Source: Quercus robur
Lineage: Eukaryota; Streptophyta; Magnoliopsida; Fagales; Fagaceae
DNA: 64,000 nt
Assembly: GCF_932294415.1 (NCBI RefSeq)
Contig: NC_065535.1
Span: 67,167,862 to 67,231,861, forward strand
Direction: 5' to 3'
Part shown: in pieces, positions 22,801 through 34,059 of the stretch
How positions within the stretch are numbered: position 1 is the stretch's first letter
How the letters are laid out: each line of letters opens with the position of its first letter
Notes under the pieces: model-generated
Told to the model about the DNA's origin: nothing
Seen by the model: only the letters and a program-made list of their open reading frames with translations
Database searches by the model: none
Program-made: the position numbers and the translations under genes

Positions 22801-25800
22801 TCTCTAAACAAAAACAAGAAACCACTATTATCTATCATCATATGCAGCATAAAATAGTTTTATGAAGTAATTAAATTGATGAGTAGTAAAGGGAAAGAGG
22901 AGCAGAACCGGTTGGCTAGGGACCAAGGAGACATGTCGTCGGCTTAATCTGGTCCCTCTGGTGTTAGAAATCCACACATCAAACCCGTTATCAGCTAAAA
23001 TTAATGGTAGATTTTGCTCTGGAGAATTCAGAAGCCATGTCAATCCATCCTGCACCAAAAAAAAAAAAAACCAATCAAACATGCACCACGTAACTACATC
23101 GTTGAAATTCACGAACAACAAAACAAAATTGCCTTCCCATCAAAAAACAAACAAACAAACAAAATTGCCCGCCCATATCTCAATTTATGTGAGACTCTAC
23201 ATGTTGTGGCTCAGGTAATAAGAACACACGTAATACTGTAATAGTTCACACAAGTTAAGATGCTACGTAGAGATATCTTCAACTCTGGTCTAGTCAAATG
23301 GAATGGAATTATGCGTGAAACGGTGCATGATTTTGCGGACCGTTAGATTTTAATAGGGCACCTTCAACATTTCTGCATAGATTAAGTCTAGTACCATAAC
23401 TAATTTTACAACTTTGTCACAATTTTGCAATATGACGACTCGTGAGTAGTGAAATAATGAACTCATATGGACTCAATATTTTATTTCCATCTTTTACAAC
23501 TCGCCACATAAACAAATTGTGACAAAAATTATAGAAATTGTTGCGGTAGTAGACACACTCTTCTACATAACCTTCCTTTTGTCGTGGTGGCTATAAAACT
23601 TCAAGTGGATTATTGGAACAATCAACTAGTATTAAAACAAAACAAAAAAACAAAAACATAAACAAAAACGAAAAAAACTAGTATTAAAAACAGACCCATA
23701 TCGCCTTGGTAATGTAAACGTGACTTTTGTTGTAAATACCTTTTAGCCACACACACACCAAAAAAAAAAAAAAAAGTGATTAAAATGGGATATGTTCACA
23801 TTTGAAGAGATATAGACATATATTAGTGGTATGTTGGTTGACTTAAGAATTAGCACGATTAAGGGTTCAAACCTAATGGAAAATCTCTAGTTGGATTAAT
23901 CGGTTAATCTAATCATCCAGCTTAAAAGTTCAAATTTGTAATTACACAAAAGTTTTACTTTTTTTTTAATCTCTTATTCTACACTGAATTTAGCATTATA
24001 AAAGAATTTTTTGGATTAATTTTATACATAGTTTAGATTTTATATTATAAATCTAATACTATATTTAATTTTAAATGAAGTGATACTATATTGTTTTTGC
24101 ACACCATTAATTACTTTTAAAAAACTTAACAAAATGGACTATATGTTTCATATATAACGTTTTGTTGCAAGGGTAGAATAAATTATGTATCCAACAATAT
24201 CTCTGGGCAAATTCGTTTTCACCTTTGTGCACAAACATTCATCTTTCTTGTGAGCAAATTTACCTTTACAATGTGGTGACCAATGACCAACCTCACATTT
24301 TAATGGTTACTTTGTAAGAGTCTGATATGACTTCACATATCATCAACGTACATGCGTAACCTAACTCATTTTTTCCTTAAGTAGATGCGTAAATCATGCA
24401 TTCCCTTTTAAAAGACACTTTTGTTCCAGGCTTTTCTTTTAGCTAACTTGGACCTCGAGCACTAGCATTGAAAAATGCTATGCTATACTATTATACCATC
24501 TCAAAAAACCACTTTATTACTTATACCATCTCATTTTACAATACCTTTCACATCCTAAAACTCTATTCTTATTAAAATATTATTCTTTAATTTTTTTTTT
24601 ATTATTTCTTTTTAACCAATACTTTTTTCCAGTTCCACTTTCCTAGGCTTTCCAACCGTTTTTTTTTTTTTTCCTCAGCCTCTAGCACCGATTCATCTCA
24701 CAGAACTACACACACAGACCCATCAACAGAGCCACACACAGCCACACACACAAACCATCAAACCATAGCCAACAACGGCCACCACACCCACCACCCAAGC
24801 CACCGATCAGAAACCACACCGCCGATTTGAAACCCAGCCTATTTGAAACCCACTGGAGCAAACCCATTCAAAAAATATCATCACCGGCGCTACCAATGAT
24901 CAACCCAACCGATCAACCCACCGATCAACAAATCTACCGTTTCAAACCCACCATCAACCGATCCCAGCCCACCAATCCAAACCCAGCTCGCCGATCGACG
25001 ATGAGAGATGAGAGAGAGGCTGTGTGAAGCTTCACACCAACTTCAACCACAATCCAACCACGACCCAAACCCCGGACCCAACCACGACCCACAACCCCTT
25101 TAAGTACCGGTCACAGCCAGAAAAAAAAAATAATAATAATAATAATCACAACCACCACAGTGACCCACGCCGTCACCCACGACCCAAGCACCGGACCCAT
25201 AACCCAACCACGACCCAAGCATCGGGCCCAACCACGACCCACAACCCCTTTTAAGCACCGGTCACAACCAAAAACCACAACCACCACACCCACGCCGTCA
25301 CCCACGACCCAAACACTGGACCCACAACCCAACCACGACCCAAACATTGGACCCACAACCCAACCACAACCCAAACACCAGACCCAACAGAGAAGGAAGA
25401 GAGAGCAGAGGTGGGGTTTGGGTCCGTAGAGAGGAAAGAGTAGAGATAGAGAAAAGAGAAGAGAAGGAAGAGAGAGAAAAGAATTGTGGGTTGTGAGAAA
25501 AAATCATAGGGAATAAAATATATATATATATATATATATTTTTAACATTATGCTACAGTACAATTCTAAGTTTAGAATTGTACTGTAGCACTATTGCAAA
25601 AAATTTTGCAAAAATGCGGTTTAACATTGTTTGATGTAAGTGTTTTTGTCTTCTAAAATGTCAAAAATGCCTTAAATATGGCTTTAGCATTTTTCAATGC
25701 TAGTGCTCCAAACCAAACATTCAAAGCGGAATCATTCCAAAGTTTTTACTTTGACAAATTAAAGCAGATAGACTAAATATAGAGTGCTCCATAATGTGCA

Positions 25801-26004
25801 AACTGACGCGGATTTGACCCTTTTTTCTGTCAAGACTCAAGACCATGGTGTCAGGTTTCACACCAAAACAATGGCATAGTTTCCTGGGGAAGACTAGACT
25901 ATTCCTCTTATTAGTCCTCACTCCTCAAAACAGAACTAGAAAAAACCCCCACCTTATTAATTTTACATGCATGAAACACTGTCAAAAAATAACTAAATAA
26001 CTAA

Positions 26005-26048
<44 letters not shown>

Positions 26049-26598
26049 TTCACTTACGACAGTAACCCCATGTTGTATTAAGACTGGTTGCTTCTTAGTC
26101 CCAGCAGTACCCCCAACACGACCTTCTGGGATCCTTTGCACACTGAGTATATACCCATCTTTGGTTGTCACCTGAAAATTAAATTTACATGCACATGTTA
26201 AGTCACATCTATACTCATGTTTGATTATAAGGTCCAGTTAATGTGTGTCCTAAAGGTACATGTTAAGCCTTCTATTTTTGGAAACATTTTCTCAAAAATT
26301 GAAAAAATTATCAATATTTTTTCAATTTTCGAGAAATTTTTTTTCAAAAATGATTGATTAAAAGCCAAACTATAATATATGTAATAGTTATGCATGAGAA
26401 ATTTACTTCATGCTCCTCGCATTTGTAGCCATGTACAGTCACTGAAGATGCGCATAGACCATTCTCTGGTGAAGCTACAGCATCTTTGTTTAGGCCAAAG
26501 GAACCACGAATTGAGCTATGTGCTTGATGAGGCTGAACTGCCAAGACTAGGACATAGAAGCTCCAAGCAGCCAAACCCAACAAGCCAGGGACACCCAT
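19885..26598 (-). CDS. LIP2: Acid lipase, triacylglycerol lipase 2 (MPL1-like), complete
   Basis: A secreted or vacuolar-type alpha/beta hydrolase of the plant acid (gastric-like) lipase family that hydrolyses acyl esters such as triacylglycerol. Nine exons are inferred: 26598-26407, 26171-26058, 23049-22909, 21659-21549, 21244-21101, 21008-20968, 20866-20787, 20669-20574 and 20210-19885. All junctions are GT-AG and the frame is open throughout, giving 414 residues, the usual family length. The N-terminus is a hydrophobic signal-like segment. The nucleophile motif GHSLG is split by the exon 4/5 junction, with Ser185 as nucleophile. Asp355 in GGQDALSD and His388 in YAHADF complete the expected triad. 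Other family blocks are TRGTR, WNWSWDEL and GKNCCLN. Intron 2 is 3.0 kb because it holds a 1252-bp transposon. Arabidopsis MPL1, a relative, is induced by aphids; any such role here is inference. The symbol is by family only. Confidence 0.92.
21819..21838. repeat. (TA)n microsatellite in lipase intron 3
   Basis: A short TA run within the roughly 1.25-kb intron between exons 3 and 4. Nothing else of note was seen in that intron. Confidence 0.8.
24457..25708. mobile_element. TIR element with perfect 24-bp inverted repeats, in lipase B intron 2
   Basis: The first 24 bases (GAGCACTAGCATTGAAAA...) are the exact reverse complement of the last 24 (25685-25708). Copy A has no such element at this place (near 280-325), though a few flanking bases also differ, so a TSD cannot be read cleanly. 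The GAGC start recalls the Harbinger-like element at 2849. Inside are a CA-rich segment and a minisatellite built on 'ccacgacccaa' and 'cacaaccc' words (25030-25390), whose frames are low-complexity and not genes. Confidence 0.8.
25030..25390. repeat. Minisatellite inside the TIR element
   Basis: Variable repeats of 'caacccaaccacgacccaa' and 'caccggaccca' words, interrupted by an (AAT)n tract at 25129-25144. All six frames read through as Pro/Thr/His- or Gly/Val-rich strings, which is an effect of composition. Confidence 0.8.
26232..26362. mobile_element. Small copy-B-specific insertion in lipase intron 1
   Basis: About 130 bp from 'ggtccagttaatgtgtgtcc' to 'caaaaatgattgatt' is absent from copy A (near 1733). 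Its centre has inverted 'ttctcaaaaattgaaaaa' and 'ttttcaattttcgagaa' words forming a hairpin. It is probably a MITE fragment. Confidence 0.5.
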
Positions 26599-26643
26599 AT
26601 TAATTGTTGGTTTTGTGTGATAAGTTTGAGAATGAAGCTTCCC

Positions 26644-26656
26644 TTTATATAAGAGT
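26644..26656 (-). promoter_or_regulatory. TATA box of lipase copy B
   Basis: The minus strand reads CTCTTATATAAAGGG about 47 bases before the ATG at 26598, conserved with copy A. The CT-rich pyrimidine stretch beyond it is also shared. Confidence 0.6.
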
Positions 26657-26911
26657 AAAAAAGAAAGAAAGATTATTACAAGTATGTGGGAAAACAAATT
26701 GGTTTTCTTTCTTTCTTTTTGGCTAACTGACCAAAATTATAAAATACTTTGCACTTTTCACGTTCTTTCCACTGAGAAAGGAATGGGTTGGCGTGGCCGT
26801 GTGGGTCCTTGAATATTGCTAACTAAGCAAATGGATATGGAGGAATCATGACTCTCAACAGTCTCTTATATAGCTACAAATTTCTGAAGCTAGAAACAGA
26901 TTGAGGATATA

Positions 26912-27022
26912 TAGGAGCTGTTTGTTAACGTTACGTGTGAGTGAAAAAATGTGTAAAAATACACGTAATATTGTTTAAAAAATTGAAAACATGTATTTAA
27001 ATACATGTACCAAACAGACCCA
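26912..27022. mobile_element. Small MITE specific to copy B
   Basis: The block starts 'ggagctgtttgttaacg' and ends 'gtaccaaacagaccc', imperfect inverted repeats of the GGNCTGTTTGG type. It is missing from copy A near 2285. ATA precedes and follows it. Confidence 0.55.
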
Positions 27023-27085
27023 TAGGAACTAGTCCTATCAAAAGCAAATTTGAGGGAAAGCAAATATAGACATAAAAGACAATAT

Positions 27086-27120
<35 letters not shown>

Positions 27121-29506
27121 TATTTTTATTGAGATTTACTTAAATTTGACGCTATAGTTTCAAATCCATATCATATTAACTTTATATAAGATGTATGTGA
27201 TGCATATCTTGTTTATTTATGCCATGATTAATTTACAAGGGGTGCTTATTTTGGATTAGGATCATTTAGAGTTCGGATAATTATATTGTTGAATTCCTAA
27301 AATCTTATTCTCTTATCCATTTATTTATTTATTGATAAAATTATCCATTTACTTTAAAATAAATACATTATATTTTGACACTTTACTCTATACTATTTAT
27401 AAGAAGATTCCTCTGTTTGGACTAGACTTTTCTGTGATTCATAAATACCCCTAATCTGGTAAAAATATATCTCCAACTCCACTTAAAATGCCTACAAAAT
27501 AAGAAACTTTCTTACTAATCCATGTCTTCAAAACAAACTTATCCAAAATTTTAAATAAAAAAAAAAAAAATTATAACACTAGACCTCCAAAAAAAAAAAA
27601 AAAAAAAAAAAAAACCTCACCAAAATAGTAATAATAGAAGCTTTTTAAAATGTTGATAACACGTTAAAACTTTATCCATTCATTTCACAACAAATGAATA
27701 GGATTTTCAAAACTCTTTGTAGAGTTACCCTAAAAACTCTAAATGATCTTAATCCATTTGGCGGGATAAACAAGTAATTTTTTTTTTATTAATTTTGTAT
27801 ATTCCATTTTCCTTTCTATAAATAAAAAAAGTTTTGATAAGTAATTTAATTTATATTCCATTTCAAGTTAGATAAATTAAGGTGGATTAGATCTGCTAAT
27901 GAAATGTGGATATGATCTGGATCCCTGCAAGTAACCTCTAAGAAATTTTACCGACAAGACTGTCGCTTTTTCTACAATGGATAGTATTCAAGAATAGCTT
28001 AATATTTGACTTTTTGACATTATCTTTCCATGTTCTTATGAAGAACCAAGACCAATTTTGGTTCCTAACTGAGTCCAACACTAAAAGTGACAATATGAAG
28101 ATATGATTCATGTAAATGCATGATGCCTTAAGTTGCAAATTTGTTTTCTCATTTAAGTGGCTAGGTACTTTAATTTAGATGAAATATATAGCTACTCTTA
28201 TCTTAGGTTATAAAGGGTAAAAGATTTCGTAGTGGAATTGTGAGCAATAAGGGGATAGAGTAAACTTGGGGATTGATTTGGGAACTACTAATTAACCTTA
28301 TAATTGAGGTGGATGCCCAGATATAGGCAGATAGATATCACTCGTAATGGAAGCAACTAATGATTTTCGTTCTTTTAGTGCTATGGTTTCAAATTGCAAT
28401 TTGAACACTTGTAACCTTGTCCACTCTCATAGAAAAAGAGTGCAAACCTTTTGGAAAAAAAAGGCCATGATTTGAATAGATTTGTGTTATTTGTATTGAC
28501 CCAGCTCATTTTCTTGTAGATCAATTATTGAAAATAGTTGCCAGACGTATACCCCAAACAATTTTGTGAAAGTTAACTTAAATATGCATGATTTCAAGTA
28601 ATGTTTTCACCCAAAGTAAAAAGATCGGGTAAGATTGAAGTAGGTTGAAAATAGATCCAAATGTTGATAAAATATTAGTTCTTGGAAAATCTAATTTTAA
28701 ACCCAATGTGTTCTAAAAGTTCTTATATCATTTTAAAAAAAATCTTATTTTAGGCCCCAAGCACTTTAATCTTTAAATAACGGAAATAGTGGATTTATTG
28801 CACAAGTTTGTTATAAATTTCCCGTATATAATAAGCAAATCCAAATCTTATGTCTCACTTTTTTTACTTTCCTCCATACAATTATAGATTATAATATCAA
28901 ATCACAATAGCAATAATAACACAGCAATAAACATGCAACACAAAATTTATAAACAAAGTGGAAAACTAATGAAGAATCTCTTCAAAGGAAAAACCAATCT
29001 AGAGATCTATTTAATCTCCTTAAAAAATTCAACATATAAAAAGAAACAGTTATGATAGTCTATACTCACATAACATTTGCAATCCTAAATTCTCTATGTA
29101 AATTATACAAACAATATGTTTGCCTTCCTAGTTACCACCATAGTTGTAGAACCAGGGACGCAGCTATAGCAAGGCTTGGGGGGTCATGGTCCCCCTAAAA
29201 TTTTAAAAAATTATTTTGTATAAGTATTAAAAACTTTAAATATTTAGCTACAAAAATAGAAGTTGGCTCCCCAAATGTTTGAGTTAGTTAAATGATGCTC
29301 TTAAAAACCCATAGAATTTGTCAATTAGTCTAGTAGTTATAGAGACAATGTAGTTTTTATTTTCTCTAATTCATTTTTTGTACATATTTAATATAAAACT
29401 AGACAGATTTTGTATACTTAATGAAGTTTAAAAGATAATAAATTCCCCTAAAAAATTATTTTGCAAATATAAATATGTGAAAGTTGTTAATTTTATATAC
29501 AATATA
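27023..29506. other. Lipase upstream DNA shared with copy A, no gene seen
   Basis: Aligns with 2570-6770 minus the inserted elements. It contains a TA microsatellite (27090-27117) and A runs near 27560-27615. From about 29154 it enters the left part of the hAT-like element. Confidence 0.7.
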
Positions 29507-31039
29507 TGTAGAGATATGGCTTGAATTTAGGGGCTTTTATGCACATACATGATCTATATGGGAGTAATTCCACTATAAGTGGATTTACTTGTTTTTTGCC
29601 TAGTTTAAATTGAACTAGGACTCCTTGTTTTGGATGACTTGTCATTTGGTAGAGTTCTACTTGAATTGGATCTCTTTTCACATGGTGAAGGAAACTTGTT
29701 CTCATATTAGTCTTGGAATTCTACTTGACTTCGGAGTCCAATATGAGATTGATTTAATTTAGCTGACCTTGAGAGATAGCCATGTGATTTAGAGTTATAT
29801 ATACATGGAGTAGACTCTGTCTTTTGCTTGGATTAGTATGGTGCACGTGGAGACAAGGAAATTGCATTACAAATTCTACTGCTCGAAGGACTTGCATCTT
29901 TGCCGAGTTGAATATCCAATATAAATAAAGTGTGTTGCGGCAAATTTAGAGTTTTGTGTGTGTGAGAAAGAGAGGCTTTCTTTTGTTTGGTTCTTCAATA
30001 TTTGTGTGTTGCAATTTGGAATAGTGAGAGAGATTTGTTACTGCTTGGTTTTGGTTCTGCAGTTTGGTGATTTGCTCTTTCTTTGTGTGCTGCAACATTT
30101 GGATTTGATTTGTGGCTCTCTCTTTGGTTTGTGCGCAATTCGCATTTGGTATTTGGTATTCGTATTTGGTATTTGTGAACCTTAAGTTCTTTGGTTTTGT
30201 ATTTGTGAGAGAGAGCTATTTGGGTGTATTTGGGATTTGGGTTTGTGAGAGTGCTTCTACACCAATTTGTATATATTATCTCAAATTTGTTATAGTAAAA
30301 TTTGTTCGTCGTCGCTCATAGATAGGGCTGTCCACAGGTCGGGTTTGTACCCAACCCGGAACCGACCCGACGGAATCGGGTTTTGGAAAAACTCACTCGT
30401 CGCCGATCGCCGGAGTAAACGGGTCAGGCGGATCAGACTTCAACGGGTGCGCGGACAGGTCGGTCGGAGTCAAAGATCTGAGAAAACAACAAAAGAAACG
30501 GCGAGGAAACTGCAAGAAAAGGTGAGAAAAACCCAGATCCGACGAAAATCTCATCGAGATCTATGAGATTTCGCTAGATTCACTCAAAATTTCATCAGAT
30601 CTACGTGAAATAGCGCCTGAATCAGGGTTTTTTGGCCGAGATCTCGGTTTTTTATCGTCGGAATTTGGGTTTTTCTTGCCAGAATCTGGAATTTTCTCAC
30701 CGGAACTGGATTTATCGCCGAAATTTGGGTTTTTCACCGGATTATGGGTTTTTCGCCAGTCAGTTCGGGTTTTTTAGGTTTCTGGGGAGAGAAACCAAAA
30801 CCGACCCGCCGGAGTCGGTTTTTGGTGGAGAAAATCTACTGCCGTCCGCCAGAGTAGGTCGGGTCGGCTGGTTTTGGATCGGTTCCGATCGATTCTCTGG
30901 GTGGGTCGAGTCACCGGATATGTTTGGACAGCCCTACTTATAGATATAGGCTATTGCTGAACCACGTAAATCTTGGTATTTTGTGTCTATTTTTTTTTTG
31001 GATTAATTTTCTTCATTCCAATTAATTGTTTGAGATCTT
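29507..31039 (+). mobile_element. Copia-type LTR, copy B, truncated at right and split by a MITE
   Basis: Paralogue of the LTR at 6771-8108. It begins TGTAGAGATATGG after ATATA. It contains one copy of the 367-bp unit and is interrupted at 30323 by a hAT-type MITE. It stops at 31039, where sequence equivalent to 8045-12995 has been deleted. Confidence 0.72.
30323..30936. mobile_element. Non-autonomous hAT-type element, 614 bp
   Basis: The ends are TAGGGCTGTCCA and TGGACAGCCCTA, perfect inverted repeats of at least 12 bp. They are flanked by CTCATAGA on the left and CTTATAGA on the right (7 of 8 matching). Copy A at about 7940 has the uninterrupted site with a single CTCGTAGA, so insertion followed the duplication. 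Both ends carry many 'cgggt' and 'gacccg' motifs. Interior frames such as 30267-30566 and 30632-30943 are side effects of these repeats. Confidence 0.88.
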
Positions 31040-31804
31040 GCAAAAACATTTATAAATCCTAACAGATCTAAATAACAATTAACTGATTTCAACAACCACA
31101 TGTAACCTTGGTATTTAATGAAAATCGTGAAGATTAATTGACATATATTAACATGAATCAATGATGGTGACCGTTCTGAAAATATTGTGCAAGACTAATG
31201 GGGAAAGACAGAGTATGAGCCCCCATTCCTGAAAGGCGAAAGCCAAAATCCACGATGCTTAACATCAGCCCCATCACAATTATACAATTTTATCATTTGG
31301 AAAGGCATCAAAAAAGTTTTAAATGGAAGGAATCGTTGGAAACAAGCTAGTCATGTGAACCCCACCTTTATTTTCATTATTATGAAATGGCCTTTGACAA
31401 AATATTGCCTTTTTCACACCTTGCATATATGAGAATCAAGTCCTAATTAAGCGGAGAAAATAACGCAATTAATTGTTTGTACCTCTGCAACTTTTATTGT
31501 ATTTTATAACAAAAAGTTATATATATACACACAACTTTAACAGTTAAGTGGAAGTATCTCTGTTCCTCAAAAAAAAAAAAAAAAAGTGGAAGTATCTCTT
31601 GGGTAGCTCAATTTTAATTCACATAGCAAACCCAAAAAGTGACCCTAGTAAAGCCTTGGTTGCAGGTGCATGGCGAAGGGGATCAAGAAAATCTTGGTCC
31701 AATTTGAGTCTTTGATGATGAAATACATGGGATCCATCTTAGAAGAGATAGGAAAATCTTGATTGTGCACCACACTTTTATCATTTGGAATTTGACTTAA
31801 GACT

Positions 31805-32044
31805 AGTTAGCAATAATCCACACGTTAAACTCGTCAAACTCAGAGGACATACTACTCTACACGCAAAAGAACATTATGTTTTGGGTGCATACAATATATA
31901 CCCATTCACACACATCTCTGTTTAGTTAGCAATAATCCACACATTAAACCCATCAAACTCAGAGGACATACTACTTTGCACACAAAAGAATATTATGTTT
32001 TGAGTGCATACAATATATACCCATTCACACACATCTCTGTTTAG
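31805..32044. repeat. 120-bp tandem duplication in copy B
   Basis: Units 31805-31924 and 31925-32044 are near-identical. Copy A (13720-13850) has a single unit. Confidence 0.85.
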
Positions 32045-32846
32045 TTAGAATTTATAAATTCATTTTTTACCTTTTAACTTTTATGTACAACTTTTTAAAA
32101 TCTCATTTTTTATCTCACATTTTAAAAGTTTTTCAGTAAAAAAATTATATAAATTATTTCTAAACGAACAAAATTTATATGCAGCAACATGCATTGCGTA
32201 CATCATGAGATACATCGTTAGGAATATTCAAGAACACAAACAATGCACGTGCCTCGGTAAGACTGTAAAAAGAAAAAGGTTGGGGTTCATTTGTCATTGG
32301 GCCTCCAATTTCGAGCCCACACTGAGTGTTTCTGTTCAGCCCAACCCATTAAAAGCTAAAATCTCATCCCTTACTAAATAGTAAACTGATCCGCACATTC
32401 CATAGAGAACTTTAATTATATTGCGCAGTGAAAATTTTTAATTTTATAAAAGCAAAATATTAGTTTTGAGGACAAACTTGATGTAGGGATATAAAATCAC
32501 CATCAATTCCATAGCTCATTTATCTAGAAACATGTCCTTTAATTTATTGGCAAAATCATAGTTCTTTCTTTAAAAGAGTTTCAACTTAGGACGTCTGATC
32601 TTGATAATAACTATTTATTATCAAACTAAAACATTAATTAGTTTTTGGTATAAGTAGGGATTGAACCTCAGATCTCTTATTCAATCATTAGAGACTTCAA
32701 CATATGTATATATTACATGTAAAATTAATGTATTTTTGTCATGTGGCTCATTAATTATTTAGATAATTAATTTACTTAAGGTGAAACTCTATTAAAGTTT
32801 CAGGTGGCTCATTAATTATTAACATAATTAATTAGTATTTTTTCAA

Positions 32847-34059
32847 TTTACATATAATTTTTCATTAATTTATGCATGGTATACTAGTAAATATTATAAT
32901 TATAATGTGCTAACTTTTAATCACAAAATTAAAAATTAATTGAAAATTTATTTGTGATGTTGTTTGTGTGACATCAACATTTAATAAGAGTCTTTTGGTA
33001 AATTAATATAACCTTTAACACTTTCCATTAAGAAATTTATATACCATTTGTTTGGTACACTAACCTTCTTTGAGTTTTTTCATTATTACACTCATACCCC
33101 CTTCTAGTTTGAAACAAAACACTCTTTAGCAAAAAAAAAAAAGAAACAAAACACTCATTTTTTTTTCTTTTTCTTTTTTGCCAAATAATCATGACGTTAA
33201 ATAAAAAAATAAAAAATAAATAAAAGAAAAAGAAAAAGAAAAGAAGATAGCTCTAGCCATCTGAACCTTCAAGGAAAAAGACCCAGGAGGGAAGAGAGGA
33301 GATCGAAATTAGACCATCTCCCTGAATACAAAAGAGAAGCTCGAACAAGAAAAAGAGTTTAGAGCTGACTTCAATTCATCATGGAATAGAGCCCAGAACT
33401 AGACAGGAAGAGAGTGAAATTCTTGCAAAGTCTCGATAACACTTTAGGGGTCTCTTTCTAATTTGTCATTTTTGAATGGGCAAATAAAATCTTACCATAA
33501 TCATTTCTTCTCATTTCTCACATCTGCAATGAAAGTTGAATTAAGACACTCACCTTCAGTAAAATGCAACTATTCACAATTATACATTGACCTTCCATAA
33601 ATTATTGAAAAAAGACTTTAAAAAATCTTGAATTTCGTATTTTATTCTTTACTTATATCGTTATCATATGTCCACTAATTAGAATTTTCAAAAAATTTAT
33701 AGCTTTTTTTTCTTTTTCCGGAATTTTTAAGCACCTTTTAATTGTAATAGAAAATATAAATAAATTAATTAATTAAATTGGGGGAGGGAAAAAATTAGAG
33801 TGACACCTGTCAGTTATTCTCTTAACTTATTTCTCTCACACGAAGACAAACTCCTTCTCTCTATTCAAGACCCCATAAATGATCTCCTTTCTCTCTCTTC
33901 TTCCTCCTTCACAAATACCCAGCCCCAAAAACCAAATCAAAATAAAAAATTTCTCTCTATCTCTTCAAAAATAATTGATTGTTTATGATGATTAATCCCA
34001 ATGAATGGAGCAAAGGGTCACATTTCATAAGATGCTACCTAAAACCCAAAGCCTCCATG
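32847..34059. other. Intergenic DNA left of the hAT transposon
   Basis: AT-rich to about 33780. From there to 34059 the sequence is CT-rich ('cttctctctattcaagacccc', 'ttctctctatctcttc') and resembles a plant 5' leader. This may be the start of the gene or transcript that the hAT element interrupted. No known protein is recognised. Confidence 0.45.

Larger units (their letters stand above)
24178..32846. repeat. Segmental duplication, right copy (B)
   Basis: Direct paralogue of 28-14681. The offset is about 24.15 kb at the left end and about 18.2 kb at the right, because this copy lacks bases equivalent to 8045-12995 and the two copies carry different insertions. Non-coding DNA is still easy to align, so the duplication is not ancient. 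The unit probably starts further left, since the rest of the lipase gene (19885-23049) belongs to it. Confidence 0.93.

Noticed and set aside
25024..25429. Pro/Thr/His-rich open frames on both strands
   Set aside because: They are minisatellite repeats inside a transposon that stay open in all frames.
30267..30943. Open frames over the 614-bp hAT MITE
   Set aside because: The frames start in or beside the MITE and follow its 'cgggt' repeats. Copy A, which lacks the element, has no such frame.
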